From positions 1-64,000 of the forward strand of contig JAAAJB010000125.1 of assembly GCA_016098155.1 (NCBI GenBank): a stretch of DNA of 64,000 bases. The letters run 5' to 3'. This stretch comes from Actinomortierella ambigua (Eukaryota; Mortierellomycota; Mortierellomycetes; Mortierellales; Mortierellaceae). Shown here piece by piece: positions 50,520 to 64,000 of this stretch (its first letter is position 1; each line of letters opens with the position of its first letter). The notes under the pieces were generated by a model. It had not been told where the DNA came from. It was given only the letters and a program-made list of their open reading frames with translations, and made no database searches. The position numbers and the translations under genes were made by a program.

Positions 50520-51388
50520 AGTGGGGGGGAGAAGGAGAGGAGGGAACAGTTGAAGGAAATAGGTAGAAGCGAAAAAGGGAGAAAAAAAAAAAAAAAAAAA
50601 AAGGCCGTGGTAGTGACGAGTGATGGTGCGAGATGGAGGTCGAGCGCTTGAATAGTGAGAGGTATGGAATGGGGTATGAAGAAAAGAACGGTTGCTTGGA
50701 GGTCAGAGCAAGATGTGGGCGAATAGTAGGAGTGGGGAGGTTTGTAGTCGAAGGAAGAAGGTTAATGAGAGACAAGCGAGGTGTTTGTGGAAAACGAGTG
50801 ATGGAGGGATGGCGATCATGGCATTTTATAACCTCGAGGCAGAGAGAAGCACCTATCTACTACCATCGGGTGCATGGGTAGGGCAACAAGGGACGATAGT
50901 ATCAAAGTACCTACCCAATTCAATGTGCTTCATTGACTCTTTTTTTTTTTTTTATTCTTATTGTTTCTCTTTAACGTGTCTTTTGGCAGTAAAAGTGTTG
51001 TTGTGAATGGGCCATTATTATTCAGTAAGTGTTTTTTGCCCACAACGGGGGGCCAAGAGAGGGTATGGGGAGATTGAATGGCTAGAAGCAAAAGCAAAAA
51101 GAATTCAGGGGGACGAAAGAGACAGAATAGTGTAGAGAGCTTTCAGGCGTGTGCTGTGCACTCTCACATACACACGCACACAAGGCACGCAGACTCGCTC
51201 GCTCCTTCAATAGCTCTCCGCCCAACCGAGTGCCTTTTTTTATGTCGCCTAAAGAAACCAGACACAGCAACCTGCTTTGCGCTCCTATTGGATTGTGGCT
51301 CTCTATCCCAATGCCTGTTTGTCTGTTAGTCTCTCTGTATGTCTGTCTGTCTTTCTCTCTCGCTCTCTTTCTGTTCTCTATTTCTCTC

Positions 51389-51392
<4 letters not shown>

Positions 51393-51433
<41 letters not shown>
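51393..51433. repeat. (CT)n microsatellite
   Basis: About 20 CT dinucleotides inside a longer CT-rich stretch (51310-51470). Confidence 0.9.
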
Positions 51434-51443
<10 letters not shown>

Positions 51444-52264
51444 GTTTTTTTCTCTTTCTTTCTCGCACTGTCTGATCAGTTTGCAGGTTGCATGGTTCTT
51501 GTAATCCAGAGGGCCAGCGATGTTCTTTGCTCCATTGCTGCCAACACAGCCTGGGTGAGCAGGTAGTCTCACCAAGGTAAAGTACTACTTTTAGTCCGCC
51601 TTGTCGAGTTGCCGACGAGGAAACAGCCAAAATCTGTTCTAAGAGATAGCCCCTACTTCGTTACGTGCACAGAGTCCTGATTTTTTTGGCGGATGGTAAG
51701 TGTACATTGATGCATCGAACACTCGAAAAGCATGAATAAACCTTGTTCTCTGATCTGTAGCAATGAACACATGTGCTACCGATGGTCGCTTAAGGATGAA
51801 ACACTAGAACCCCACACAAACACATACCACAACAAGGTGGCTAAAACGAGGGTACTTGTAGGCCATATCGTTTTCTCTGTCCATTCGAGCAACGGATGCA
51901 AACCATAGTAAAGGTGAAGCCTGCATTTCAGGTGTCTCCGTTGTGTGTGAAATGTTTGGGCTTCCCAGACCTCCTTACCCATCCCCTTGAGCTTCCCATC
52001 ACGTCTTCCTGCACCTCGTCCTTATCAACTTTTGCTCCTAAATCTTGGAATGACCACAGTTCTGGTACCTATTTCTGTGTGTATGGCATCTCTCACCATT
52101 TTCCATTCAACTAAACAAGAGGTAGTCAATCCCCAGGCCTACCGCTAAGAAAGGTTGAAGGTGCCAAGGAGGGTGTAATTTGGCAAACTCAAACCAAGTA
52201 ATGCTGAACCATGCGCGTTCATGAGACCATAATAATAGTAGTAATAATAATACGAATAAGAGAC

Positions 52265-52268
<4 letters not shown>

Positions 52269-52304
<36 letters not shown>
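52269..52304. repeat. (GA)n microsatellite
   Basis: About 18 GA dinucleotides preceded by GACAGACA. Confidence 0.9.
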
Positions 52305-52305
<1 letters not shown>

Positions 52306-54774
52306 AAAAGTAACGATAGGAGGTAACAAGAAGAGAAGGTTTGAGAGAGAGAGAGAGGTGCAGAGGCGCGCGGTTGAAGGGTTACATTCGCGTAGCTATG
52401 ATTAGCACTTTGAGAGCCCTGGAAGCATAGGTGGGGTCAAGCAACGTCGGGCGCAGCCACGAGTGTGAGAGTATCCGCAATTGCTATCTTGCTGTCAACT
52501 TGATGTTGGCCACCCATGATGGATCCTCAGGGAGGCGCGGTTGTGCATGGCATTCCAGGATCAGATCTTGCCTACCGATCCGTGTTTTTCTTAGGGAGCA
52601 AGGCGTCTTTGATTCAGCGTGGCCAGAACAGCCTCTGTTTGTGTTGTGGCTGTCTCCTTCCATTGGACGATGTGGCATCATCTCCCATCATCACCACGCC
52701 CCTCCTCCTCCTCCTCCCTACTCCCCTCCATACAGGTCTAGAAAGACAAAGCAAAACAGAAAAGAAAAAAAAAAGCAAACACGAGAACGGACAAGGTTGT
52801 GTTTATTGCTGCTGTGTTCTTGTTATTGGTCATGGTTTTTGCTGTTATTGTTTTTTTTTTGTTGATTGATCGCGGCCCCCTCCTCCTTCAAAGGTCACTA
52901 TCCCCTCCTCGCTTTATACCCTTTTCGCCTCTATAGTCTTCTTTCGTGCCTTGCGTCCCACGTCTAACTGCACACAACAACAATGGTCGGCAAAGGAACT
53001 ACGCTTCCTTTCCTACAACTCTCCTGTCCTGTTTCTCCACAATCACCCCCCCCTCCTTTCCTTCCCTATCACCACCATCTCGCCTTCCGCCTTGCTAGCT
53101 TTGCATCTCTCCAACATCGTTCTACTGCGACATGGATACCTGGAGATGCATTCGAGGATGACCTATTCTACAAGCATGTCCAGTCTCGTACACATCGACA
53201 TGCTTCACGCGCCTGTGCCTTCTCCTAGAAAAAAAAAGGAAAAGAGAGAGAGAGAGAGGGAAAAAAAAAAAGCTCCGCGTGCACGCTGTCGACCCAAACG
53301 CTACAGACGCTGGATGATGTACAAACGCATCATCCCCATGCTAGGCTTTGTCCACGCGAAAATCTTCGATGCTTGGGCCTTTTTTTTATGTCAGAATATG
53401 ACCGTCCGCCTGGGATGAGAAGATCTCATCGCGGTCATGGTGATCATGTTCTCCTTCTTAGTGGGGTACAGTCAGGCCGTTTAGTAGCATGGGCCATGAC
53501 ATATGTCCTCATGTGTGTGGGCACCCCCTCCTGCCTCTCTCCTCTCCTGCGCTGTCTGTGAGTGATGCTTTGAAAGGGCCAGTGTCAAGGAGCTGATGTT
53601 GTTCAAAAGGTTGTTGTAGACTCAGGAGCATGAAGCGTCCCAGTGACCCTGGGTGTGAGACAATCTGTGCCGGTGTATGTGTGTGCGTGTGTGCGTGTGT
53701 GCGTGTGTGGCGCTGTGCAGACTAAGACCCCCTTTCCCCCTGCCCCTGCTCTCCTCGCTAGTTGTCGATGGAACGACAGAAAGGCCAAAAAATATCGAGA
53801 GAAGTGAGGGAAGGGACTCGCAGGTCATCCCTTTTCACCCACTCCCGCAAAAAAAAAAAAAAAAAAAAAAGGAAAGAAGGGAAGGGAGACTTTTAGAGCA
53901 CCGCAAGAAGGATCGGAACTGTGGCACAACAACACGGCACAAGGTCCTTCCCCCCCCCTCCACACACACACCTCTCTTCTCTCCCTCCCACCAACGGTTT
54001 TCGCACGCCTTGTGGTTACCCTTTTCCACTCTTTACATCCAATCCTCTTGTCCTGATGGTGTACAGGAGTTACCCCCTCCCTCCCCCCCATGTCTTTGCT
54101 TGAGGCTGGACTCGTGTGTGCAGGAGGAAGAAGATGGGAGCCTTAGTCCTTGATCTAAAGAGTTTTCGTTCCTTATTGTGCTGCAGTGCTGCTAAGGGTG
54201 AAGAATCGTCCTTTGGGGATCCTGCATGATTGTTCGGATGGTACCTGGAGAAGATATGCAAGTAGCGCACCATCTGATCCGCTCTATCTCCTCCTTTCTA
54301 CTGCCCAGCCTTGGCCGTGCTCAATGCGGTTCTCTGCTGCAGCAAGCCGACGACACTTCCCTTTTGCAAAAGCTCGTCCTCAGTTGTCCAGATGATGCTC
54401 CTCCCTCTCCTCTTCCTCCTCCCATGTGTATGCCCCTCACTGATCTCAGCCCGTCGTGTTCCTCCTCTTTTTTTTTTGTTTGTGGATGCTGTGCTCTACG
54501 GCGAGAAGAGAGAAAATTGGACGCGTGTGTAACACAGCCTTCACTGATGGTTGTGCCCTCCTTAACTGAAAAGGGACCACCTCTCCCCACCATCACCACT
54601 AAAAGCGCTCACGTCCGTGTAGTTGACTACGGAATATGCTGCGAAACGCCCTTTCGCGTCATTGCGCCCTTATCCCTTCTCTCGGGTCAGTTGGGAGATA
54701 CCTTTGAAAATTTGGATCTTGTGAGCTTTGAAATGCAAGGTGTTGTAAGATTACACGAAAAACCGGAGGCGCAA

Positions 54775-54812
54775 GCGCAGTATACCTCCGAAAGCGCAGT
54801 ATACCTCCGAAA
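54775..54812. repeat. Two perfect 19-base tandem copies
   Basis: The unit GCGCAGTATACCTCCGAAA is present twice head to tail, and a third partial GCGC follows. This looks like a recent local duplication. Confidence 0.9.
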
Positions 54813-55007
54813 GCGCCCTTAATCACGATACTCAAGGTTTCAACAGGGGCTTAGAGAGAAAAAAAAAGAGACGTTCTTCGCGCGCAGCCATACTCAAGGC
54901 TTTGCGCCTCACCCTGCCTACGCCATCTGATACCCGTCTCTACAGCTTAGTGATTTCCCGCCCTGTCTCCTCAGGCACGAGTGAGGACCTCTCTTGACTC
55001 TAAAGGA

Positions 55008-55155
55008 CACTCAAACACATACACGCCCAAGCCCAACATCCACACATCCACACATACACCCACACACACATACACACATACACACACATACTACCTCTCT
55101 TGTTCTTTTCTTCCATTTTCCATTCTTTTTTTGTCTATCTATCTATCTATCTCCG
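55008..55155. repeat. CA-rich array followed by (CTAT)n
   Basis: CACACATA-type repeats to about 55095, a short spacer, then four to five CTAT units at about 55134-55151. Confidence 0.8.
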
Positions 55156-58100
55156 TCTCCTTCTTCTTCTCCTTCAGCGGATGGTACCTCTTCCCTGTGT
55201 GTAGGCGCAGTATGGGATTCTGCGGAACAGGGTTTGTTGAAGTTTATGCAGACTGCTTCTCTATTCTCTCTATACCAAGGAGTCACGCTTGATAGCTGTT
55301 AGCCACACGTAAGTTTACTTGTTGCCTATTCAGGTACGCACACATAGGGTTTGTATGTGTTTGTGTGTTTTTGAATCAAACTCAAGTGCTTTCCTCCCCA
55401 ATGCTTTGCATTGCCTCGATGCAGTAGAGCACAGAAATAAGGAGCGAGAAGGATGAACAGAAAAGAAGATTGTGACATTGTTTAACCGCCTCGCACGAAG
55501 ACTCCACGGCATGGTGGTCTGCACTCGAGGCTGGCCTCCACTATATGTATGCAGGTGACAGACTTGATGTTACCAGCTCTCTCCACACCCCCCACACAAT
55601 GCATCTCTTTTCTTTCCTTTTTGTCCTGTTATGTTGTTGTCGTGATCAACAAGACAAGACGGTACAACCATCTAACGGGGTTAGCCCTACTAGACAGAAT
55701 GGGGATTTCGAAGGGATGCAAAGTGGACAATATTACACCCCCCCCATGAATCATGCTCCTCTTTGTTGTTGCATGGACAAATGAACATGAAAAGGACTAG
55801 CATAGAGTTGTAAATCCAATAGAAAAAAAAGGCCGAAGGCTTGAGACAACAACCACAGGTGTGAATTTGTTATGCTCGTTAGAAAAAAAAAGCTCATATG
55901 CTACAAAAAGAAAAAAGAATAAAAAACCCTTGCCGTGACGACTCTCACTGTGGGATGCACCATCGCACCCCTCGTCTTTTTCTTCCTTTGCTCCAGAATC
56001 CATTCTTTAGACAAAGGGTTGGTTCTCCTGGCTTTGCTTTTCGGTGCACAGCTCGTGGACACACATTTCCTCTAGGTTCAAAGGCACGCAGATGAACAAA
56101 GGGAGGAGGGGAGGAGGAGGGGTGAGCTGGGGGGTGGGTGGGGAGGTGATCTGAGCTCCTGGTTACTGTCTTTTACACCCCTGATTGGCGTGTTGTGTGT
56201 GGCGTCCCCTAACTAGGAGGAAATCTGTACCCCGATCTTCTTCCTTGCAAAGTCCTTCTTTTCGCCTGCTTGCTGCTGTATCCTTCTCGGTCTGAGGACA
56301 TTCTTTCAGCACACACAGTTCGGGCATGCATACTCTTCTCCTCCTAGATGTCTCTTTTGTTCCTTCTCGCTTTTCCTTTTTTTTTCTTTTCACCCTGGAC
56401 GATCTAGGCATTACGATTCTACACACGCCTTTTGTTCTCGGGGTTTTTGTTTACTCTCCCTCGTTGTCCCTGAGCGTTCGTGAGTCATGGAATTCTTTTG
56501 TTTGCGTCTGCTACTGTCTATGGCCGTAGGACACTCACGGGTGAGATTTCCTCTCTCGATCGCACGTTTCTACTGTTTTTTTTTTGTTCCTGACGTCTCT
56601 TTTTTGACGGAAAAGGATTGTGAGCAGACGAATTTAGTAGTCATAGGGAGTGGGAGGAAGAGGGGGGATGGAGGAGCAAAAGATCTGATCATGTTCTTTT
56701 GTCTCCCAAGAATCCTGTTACGAGATAAAACCCGCGTTCTCGGATGTGATACGCGCCCTTATTTACAAGAAAAAAAAAGCTGCACTTATTGACCTGGGAC
56801 AGAATCGGAAAAGAAATGACTAGACGCGTACTATAGACGACGTGTAAGGGGTGAGGGTTGGGTAGAGGTGGGTACCTTCACTATGCTGCACATATCCATC
56901 GCTTGTAAACGAGGACCTTGCCTAGTAGAAACATGTCTGCTTTGCCTGCACCAATCCCAGTTCAATGCCATGTTTGAGGAGGGATATGCATGGCCGGTGG
57001 CTATGGTGGGTCAGGGGACAGCCACGAAGCGAGAGAGGAGTCAAGGGGGTGGCGACCGCATAGTCTCTCTCTCGCGTTCTCTCTCTGTCACTCTCTTTCT
57101 CTCCCCTGCTGCACTAAACAGTTTTGCATTCAGGTATGCTTCGTGATGCCTGTGGTTGCAAAGGAAACCACGGCACGATAGAAAAAAGGAAGCTGCAGCC
57201 ATCTAGGGTTTTAGTATCCAGACCATTCATCAGCCAATGAGGTGTATGGAGCACTAGCCCCTCCTCCTTTTACGCCCTGTCGCTGCTTCTCCCTCAAGGG
57301 AACAACGAATCGTGACGAGCTACATTCCATCCGTTCTAACGTCAATGCCGTTGCAAAGTAGCCTCGACCTAGGGCCAGTCCCTCCCACCCCCTACCCCCT
57401 GTAAGTACTGAGTAACCCTCCTCGAGGAAAAAGGATGCTAAGGGCCGTGATCCGATCCGAGTCTCTGTCCCCTTGATCCTGCACAGTCTGCCTTGCTCCA
57501 CCTGACTGTCCATTCTTCGGAATGATAGACTAGGACGGCAGGAGGAGGAGGACGGGGGGGGGTGAGAACAGCAATGGCATAGTCATGCAAAGCAGAAGAC
57601 CCAGCTCTTCTTCCAACGTCACTTCCGAGTGGAGCAGATGAGGAGGGGGGGTGGTGGTGGTGTGTATGTAGATACTCTATATTTCCGTTACTGCAAGTCT
57701 CGGGGACCACGAGGTTTGCTCGCTTTTTTCAGTTTGTTGATGATAGGTGCTGCAGGGTGTTCCTTGTACTATTTTTTTGTTCTCTGCTCAATAGGCGGCT
57801 TGGACCCAATCACTCCGTTATCGAAAAGTGTTGTCTTTCGTGGTTCCTAACGATTTGGATGTTGATTTTTGACCGAGGATGCGAGAAGATTCTACGCGTG
57901 TGCTCACAACACATCATAATTCTGCCTATTTTTTCTACGCTCGTTGAATTTTCGCGTCTTTGCCTGTTCAGGTTATGGCTTTATGCTACAGAAGCCTGTC
58001 TCTAGGCGCCCTGACCCCCCCCCGCCACCACACCGTTGGTAGCAAGTCAACCACATTGTGCATGATATTGATGTTGAACAACAATGGGTCAGGGGTCGAA

Positions 58101-59807
58101 TAGAACCGCCCGCGTTTGAGATCGCGCTAATGCAGGGCAAGCTCAGACCCCTGTGTTGTTGTTCTCGTTCTCTTTTCAGTCCTGCCTGTACTCTTGCCAT
58201 CTCCGAATGCAAAAGCTGCCACGGGTGTAAATTTTTCCAGAGTCCTACCCGCCTCCTATGGGCGTCGTTTTGGCTCTCGCGTCTGTTTGCTGTTCGTTAG
58301 GATTGCTCCGCTTTAGGAAACTGTTCCTGAGCCTCGCCATGCATTATGCACAATCCCCATATGCGTCTGTCTCAGTCGTGGGTGGTGTTTCTTTTATTTT
58401 TTTTTGGGCGCAAAGGGCTACTGCGATGAAAAGCCACTGCCCTTCTATCATGTGTTTGCACCTCAATGCCGTGCTTCTCACATTCACACAGGCACGCCAT
58501 GCTTCCTCCCCACGTTCACACAATCTTCCCTTTCTCACCTCCCTTCTTCCCCACGTAAACATCTTACCAGAACAAAAAAAAAAAAAAAAAAAAATAAAAA
58601 AATAAAAAAATAAACTGCACATACTGCTCTTAGTCTCCACAGGACACTGAAAATAAAGTTAATTCGAGCTACAGTTTCATGATGGGTCTATTTCTGAAGC
58701 GCCATTTTTGGATTCTCCTTTTTTTTTTTGGGATCGTGCATTTGGCAAATCGGGGGCAATGCTATACTCTGGCGCTTAGCCTCCAACTTCTCCTCCCGTC
58801 TTGGTGTCAATGTGTTGACTTCTGGATCAAAAATGGCTCAAAGCTTTATTTTTTTTTTGAACTACCCCTACCAGCTCACATCACACAGCGAACTACCCTG
58901 CAAGTCTTACACTGCCTTTTGTTTCTCGAATAAAGGGAGGAGAGCAAAAGGCTTTTTTTTGTATAAAAAACAAAAAACAAAAAACAAAAAAAAAAAAGGC
59001 TGTGCTAGCGACTGGTGGTGATATACTCTCTCACGCCCCAATTGTCTGGCCTTTCCCCTGAAACTGTAAACAGACACAGTCGAACAGGCCTGCCTTGCGT
59101 ATAGAGTGGAAGACTGCTCGCCATGTTCTTGGGTCCTGATGCAATAGGAACGACATAAAAAGGGGGGTAGCGACAATTCTCTCGCACATGGGAAATCAGG
59201 ACCTGGGGCCCTCCTGTGGGGATGCATCAAGGAGAAGAAAGGTGCATTTGACGACAATGTGCTTCTCTCTCTCTCTCTCTCTCTCTTTCACACACACACA
59301 TTTTTAACTATCTCCCTTTTTTGCTCTCGTCCTCTCTCGAGACTTTTTTTTTCGGTGCTGCGACCAAAAAAATCCTCCACGCGATTCGCCGTAAACGATC
59401 GGGATTGCTCATGAGCATTTTTGTAAGGCATATGTGTCCTACAGGCCAATGTAAAGACGCGAGGATGTCTCATCCCCCCTCCTCCTCCTCCCTTACCCCA
59501 CTCCTTGTTCAAGCTGTGCGGAACGCAGGAACAGCTGTACGCCTTGTTCCACTCTGCTTCTTTATTTTGTTTTCTCCTACTCACTCTCCCTTCCTTCTAG
59601 GGAGAAGGACCTGGGTCACTCCTGAGGACGTGCACAACAGAGAACATTGGAAAAAGGAGCCCCACCATGCAAGGTACTAAACCAGCAGGTACATAGTCGG
59701 GGAGAGCGAGACAGAAGATGCTCCTAGGACTTTGTGTAGGTAGTCTAAAAACTTTATGTAGCTCAATCGCGAATATATATTTTTTTCTTTTCCAAAACAT
59801 ATATACT

Positions 59808-60225
59808 CTAGTCAGTCTTCTTGGTAGTATTGGCATTGCTTTCTAGACGAGCCAACCGTTGCTCGCGCTTGTTGCTCTCGTGAGTCTCCCTCGCAAGTTT
59901 CTTCTTCTCTAGACGGGTCGTTGGCGCAGGGGGTGGCACGGGGTCATACAGAGTGGGGAAGAACTTGTTGACCAAGTACGTCGACGTGCGGTAACCCAAG
60001 AAGGTGCACATGGGCATGTAAACATATCCATTGTTGATATCGTAGGCCTAGTAAGGAGAAAGAAAGGCGTCAGGTTTTTTTTTCGCGATACGCGGAGAAA
60101 ACAAGGTCTCTGTGCTATCTAAGCCTCTACCAAGCCAGGCAAGCCAGACATACATGACAGAAAAGGAGAGCAAGTAAAAAGCAACAGATGCCCAAAGCGA
60201 GGAAGAGAGCTTGGTGGTCTGCCAT
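59808..60225 (-). CDS. Small membrane protein of unknown function (103 aa)
   Basis: Two exons on the minus strand, 60225-60154 and 60047-59808, join in frame with a good GTATGT donor and TTACTAG acceptor. Exon 1 encodes MADHQALFLALGICCFLLALL, a hydrophobic segment that could be a signal anchor. It is followed by AYDINNGYVYMPMCTFLGYR, possibly a second membrane-associated stretch. The C-terminal 50 residues are polar and basic, with PVPPPAPTTRLEKKKLARE and a KREQRLARLE helix ending TKKTD, probably cytosolic. I do not recognise the family. The clean intron, balanced composition and placement 404 bases from PRP43 in divergent orientation support a real gene. Confidence 0.6.
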
Positions 60226-60629
60226 TATATGATGATGAGGGTGAACGTGATGCACAGAAGATGAGAGACCTGGTTGGTGGGGTGGTGGTTGATGTACAGT
60301 GTGTGTTCTTTTTTGCGAGCTTGACCGTTTGGGTTTCGTCACCCAATCAGAATCCGCAAAGAAAAAGATGGTACAGAGTAGCTATGTCGGTTGTGACATT
60401 GAACCTATCTCGCAGTCTACCCGCACAACACCAAAACAACCCTATTTTTTTTTCTGCGCCTCTCACCCCTTCTTTGGCTTCCCCTACCCCAACCCACCCT
60501 CTCGCCAACTCATTGCCTTCTTCGTTGGAGCAGACCTTTTGTTCTTGTTCGTTCCATCACCCCACTCTACCCTTCCCACATTCAAGCCAGGAAGAACATC
60601 CACCAAAAAAAATAATACAGCCAGTCAGC
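60226..60629. promoter_or_regulatory. Divergent promoter region, small membrane protein / PRP43
   Basis: 404 bases between the two start codons. The PRP43 side is C-rich, with CCCTACCCC and AACCCACCC stretches. No clear TATA box or other defined site was recognised. Confidence 0.45.
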
Positions 60630-63255
<2,626 letters not shown>

Positions 63256-63312
63256 AAGCAGTAATATAGTAGTCTTTGTCACTTTTTCTTTATTTCTCTG
63301 CTATGTACAAGT

Positions 63313-63315
<3 letters not shown>

Positions 63316-63343
<28 letters not shown>
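63316..63343. repeat. (GT)n microsatellite
   Basis: About 14 GT dinucleotides between the 3' ends of PRP43 and of the CsbD-like gene. Confidence 0.9.
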
Positions 63344-63346
<3 letters not shown>

Positions 63347-63364
63347 TAGGCATGTGTATTTTTT

Positions 63365-63631
63365 CTACGACTTTGATTGGGCTTCGTGGGCACGGCCCTT
63401 GTTCTCCAAGGTCTTGTCGCCCGTGGCAGCACCAGCAGTGCGCTCGGCACGGCCTTTGATCTTCTGACCCATGTCGCGGGCGGTCTGCTGGACTTCTTCG
63501 GAGAGCTTGGAGGCTTCGGCCTTGGCCTTGTTGACGGTGCCCTTGGCGACCATGGTTTCGTTGCCGAGGGTCTTGCCAATCTGTTTCTGGGCACTGGCGA
63601 GGGTCGACTTGAGGGTGTTTGCGATAGTCAT
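63365..63631 (-). CDS. CsbD-like small stress protein (88 aa)
   Basis: Single-exon small hydrophilic protein. It has the CsbD-type pattern: GKTLGNETMVAKGTVNKAKA, then MGQKIKGRAERTAGAATGDK, in which G-N-x-x-L/M-x-x-K-G and K-G-x-x-x-x-x-x-G-x-x-x-G-D are the family's repeated motifs. The bacterial founder is induced in general stress; fungal members are abundant, late-embryogenesis-like proteins of unknown biochemical role. The start at 63631 is chosen because the frame continues upstream only into a CACA/ACAC-coded Thr/His stretch, and because a TATA box sits about 95 bases ahead. It is convergent with PRP43, with 109 bases between stop codons. Confidence 0.85.
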   Translation of the reverse strand: MTIANTLKSTLASAQKQIGKTLGNETMVAKGTVNKAKAEASKLSEEVQQTARDMGQKIKGRAERTAGAATGDKTLENKGRAHEAQSKS

Positions 63632-64000
63632 GATGGGGGATAGGAATGTGTGTGTGGATGTGTGTTGTGTGTGTTTGTGTGTAGGAGTGTTTTTATGTGG
63701 AGTGGGGGTTGCGGTGAACTGCCTCTTTATATAATGCTGTGTGCTGTGTCTGCCGATGTCTGGCATATTGTTTCTTGTGTCAGAATACTGATATGATGAA
63801 CTACTGATGTCAGGATTTGATGGTTGCCACCAAAAAAAAAACGTACCACGTGATGTAGGAGCGAGAGAAAGAGAGAGAACGATAGAGACAGATGTGAGAA
63901 CAGGAGATGAGAGAGGAGCGGGTTCGGGACGTGAAGCCCAGGCACCAATCATCTCCCGAGCCACCGTCCTCTTTTCACTCTCGCTCTCTCATTCACTCCA
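63632..64000. other. CsbD-like gene promoter and window edge
   Basis: The CA/GT-rich leader (63640-63690) and upstream region of the CsbD-like gene. The window ends here. No other gene was recognised. Confidence 0.5.
63726..63733 (-). promoter_or_regulatory. TATA box of the CsbD-like gene
   Basis: TATATAAA on the minus strand, 95-102 bases upstream of the start codon. It is a perfect TATA element, consistent with an inducible gene. Confidence 0.6.

Larger units (their letters stand above)
50180..59807. other. Gene-poor, repeat-rich region of 9.6 kb
   Basis: No gene could be supported on either strand across this region, although the rest of the window has a gene about every 3-4 kb. Open frames are short (under 200 codons) and mostly encode low-complexity Ser/Phe/Leu from pyrimidine-rich DNA. 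I looked for splice-linked conserved motifs, tRNA B boxes, transposase motifs and long terminal repeats, and found none. A promoter-like start with ATG at 52983 in a good context (CAACAACA before it) does not lead to a recognisable protein. Possible contents are a long non-coding transcript, fast-evolving small-exon genes, or decayed sequence. Confidence 0.45.

Noticed and set aside
53600..53760. GTGTGCGTGT-rich stretch as a CRISPR-like or telomere-like array
   Set aside because: Units are irregular dinucleotide repeats without spacers, so this is ordinary microsatellite sequence.

Overview
The window is from a fungal nuclear genome. Spliceosomal introns are frequent and mostly about 60-350 bases, with GTA(A/T)G-type donors and pyrimidine-rich tracts before the acceptors. 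Proteins carry long Gln-, Ser- and His-rich tracts, and every recognisable gene is a single eukaryotic gene rather than part of an operon. The gene set (augmin subunit 3-like protein, PTS2-bearing acyl-CoA oxidase, BFR1, CCDC124-type protein, very long low-complexity proteins) fits an early-diverging fungus, probably Mortierellomycotina. That placement is inference, not proof.

Layout. 0.7-3.4 kb: minus-strand coiled-coil/polyQ protein of unknown function. 6.2-9.1 kb: TFIIF alpha subunit (RAP74), plus. 9.3-11.6 kb: HAUS3-like augmin subunit, minus, divergent from PEX7 (11.9-13.6 kb), the receptor for peroxisomal PTS2 proteins. 14.1-18.5 kb: an 11-exon secreted alpha/beta-hydrolase, with an assembly gap inside one intron. 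19.5-20.5 kb: probable GPI-anchored surface protein. 20.6-21.9 kb: short-chain dehydrogenase. 24.3-33.3 kb: a giant (about 2,874 aa) F-box-like, ankyrin-like, low-complexity protein. 33.7-36.5 kb: acyl-CoA oxidase. 37.7-40.2 kb: mitochondrial ATP synthase beta subunit. 41.2-43.4 kb: BFR1. 43.8-45.0 kb: CCDC124/Lso2-type ribosome factor, divergent from RPL18 (45.2-47.6 kb). 48.0-50.2 kb: 2-oxoglutarate/Fe(II) dioxygenase. 50.2-59.8 kb: gene-poor and rich in simple repeats. 59.8-60.2 kb: small membrane protein. 60.6-63.3 kb: DEAH-box helicase PRP43. 63.4-63.6 kb: CsbD-like protein.

Two functional themes recur. One is peroxisomal beta-oxidation: PEX7 and an acyl-CoA oxidase that lacks a C-terminal PTS1 but has a textbook N-terminal PTS2. 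The other is translation: BFR1, the CCDC124-type protein and RPL18 are consecutive genes. The most striking anomaly is that the ATP synthase beta reading frame lacks about 34 residues, including the entire Walker A loop and the catalytic GER motif, while the rest is intact. It is either a dead copy, a mutation, or an assembly deletion. A second anomaly is that the acyl-CoA oxidase has Gly where the family's catalytic Glu is expected. No tRNA, rRNA, CRISPR array, transposase or virus-derived gene was recognised.
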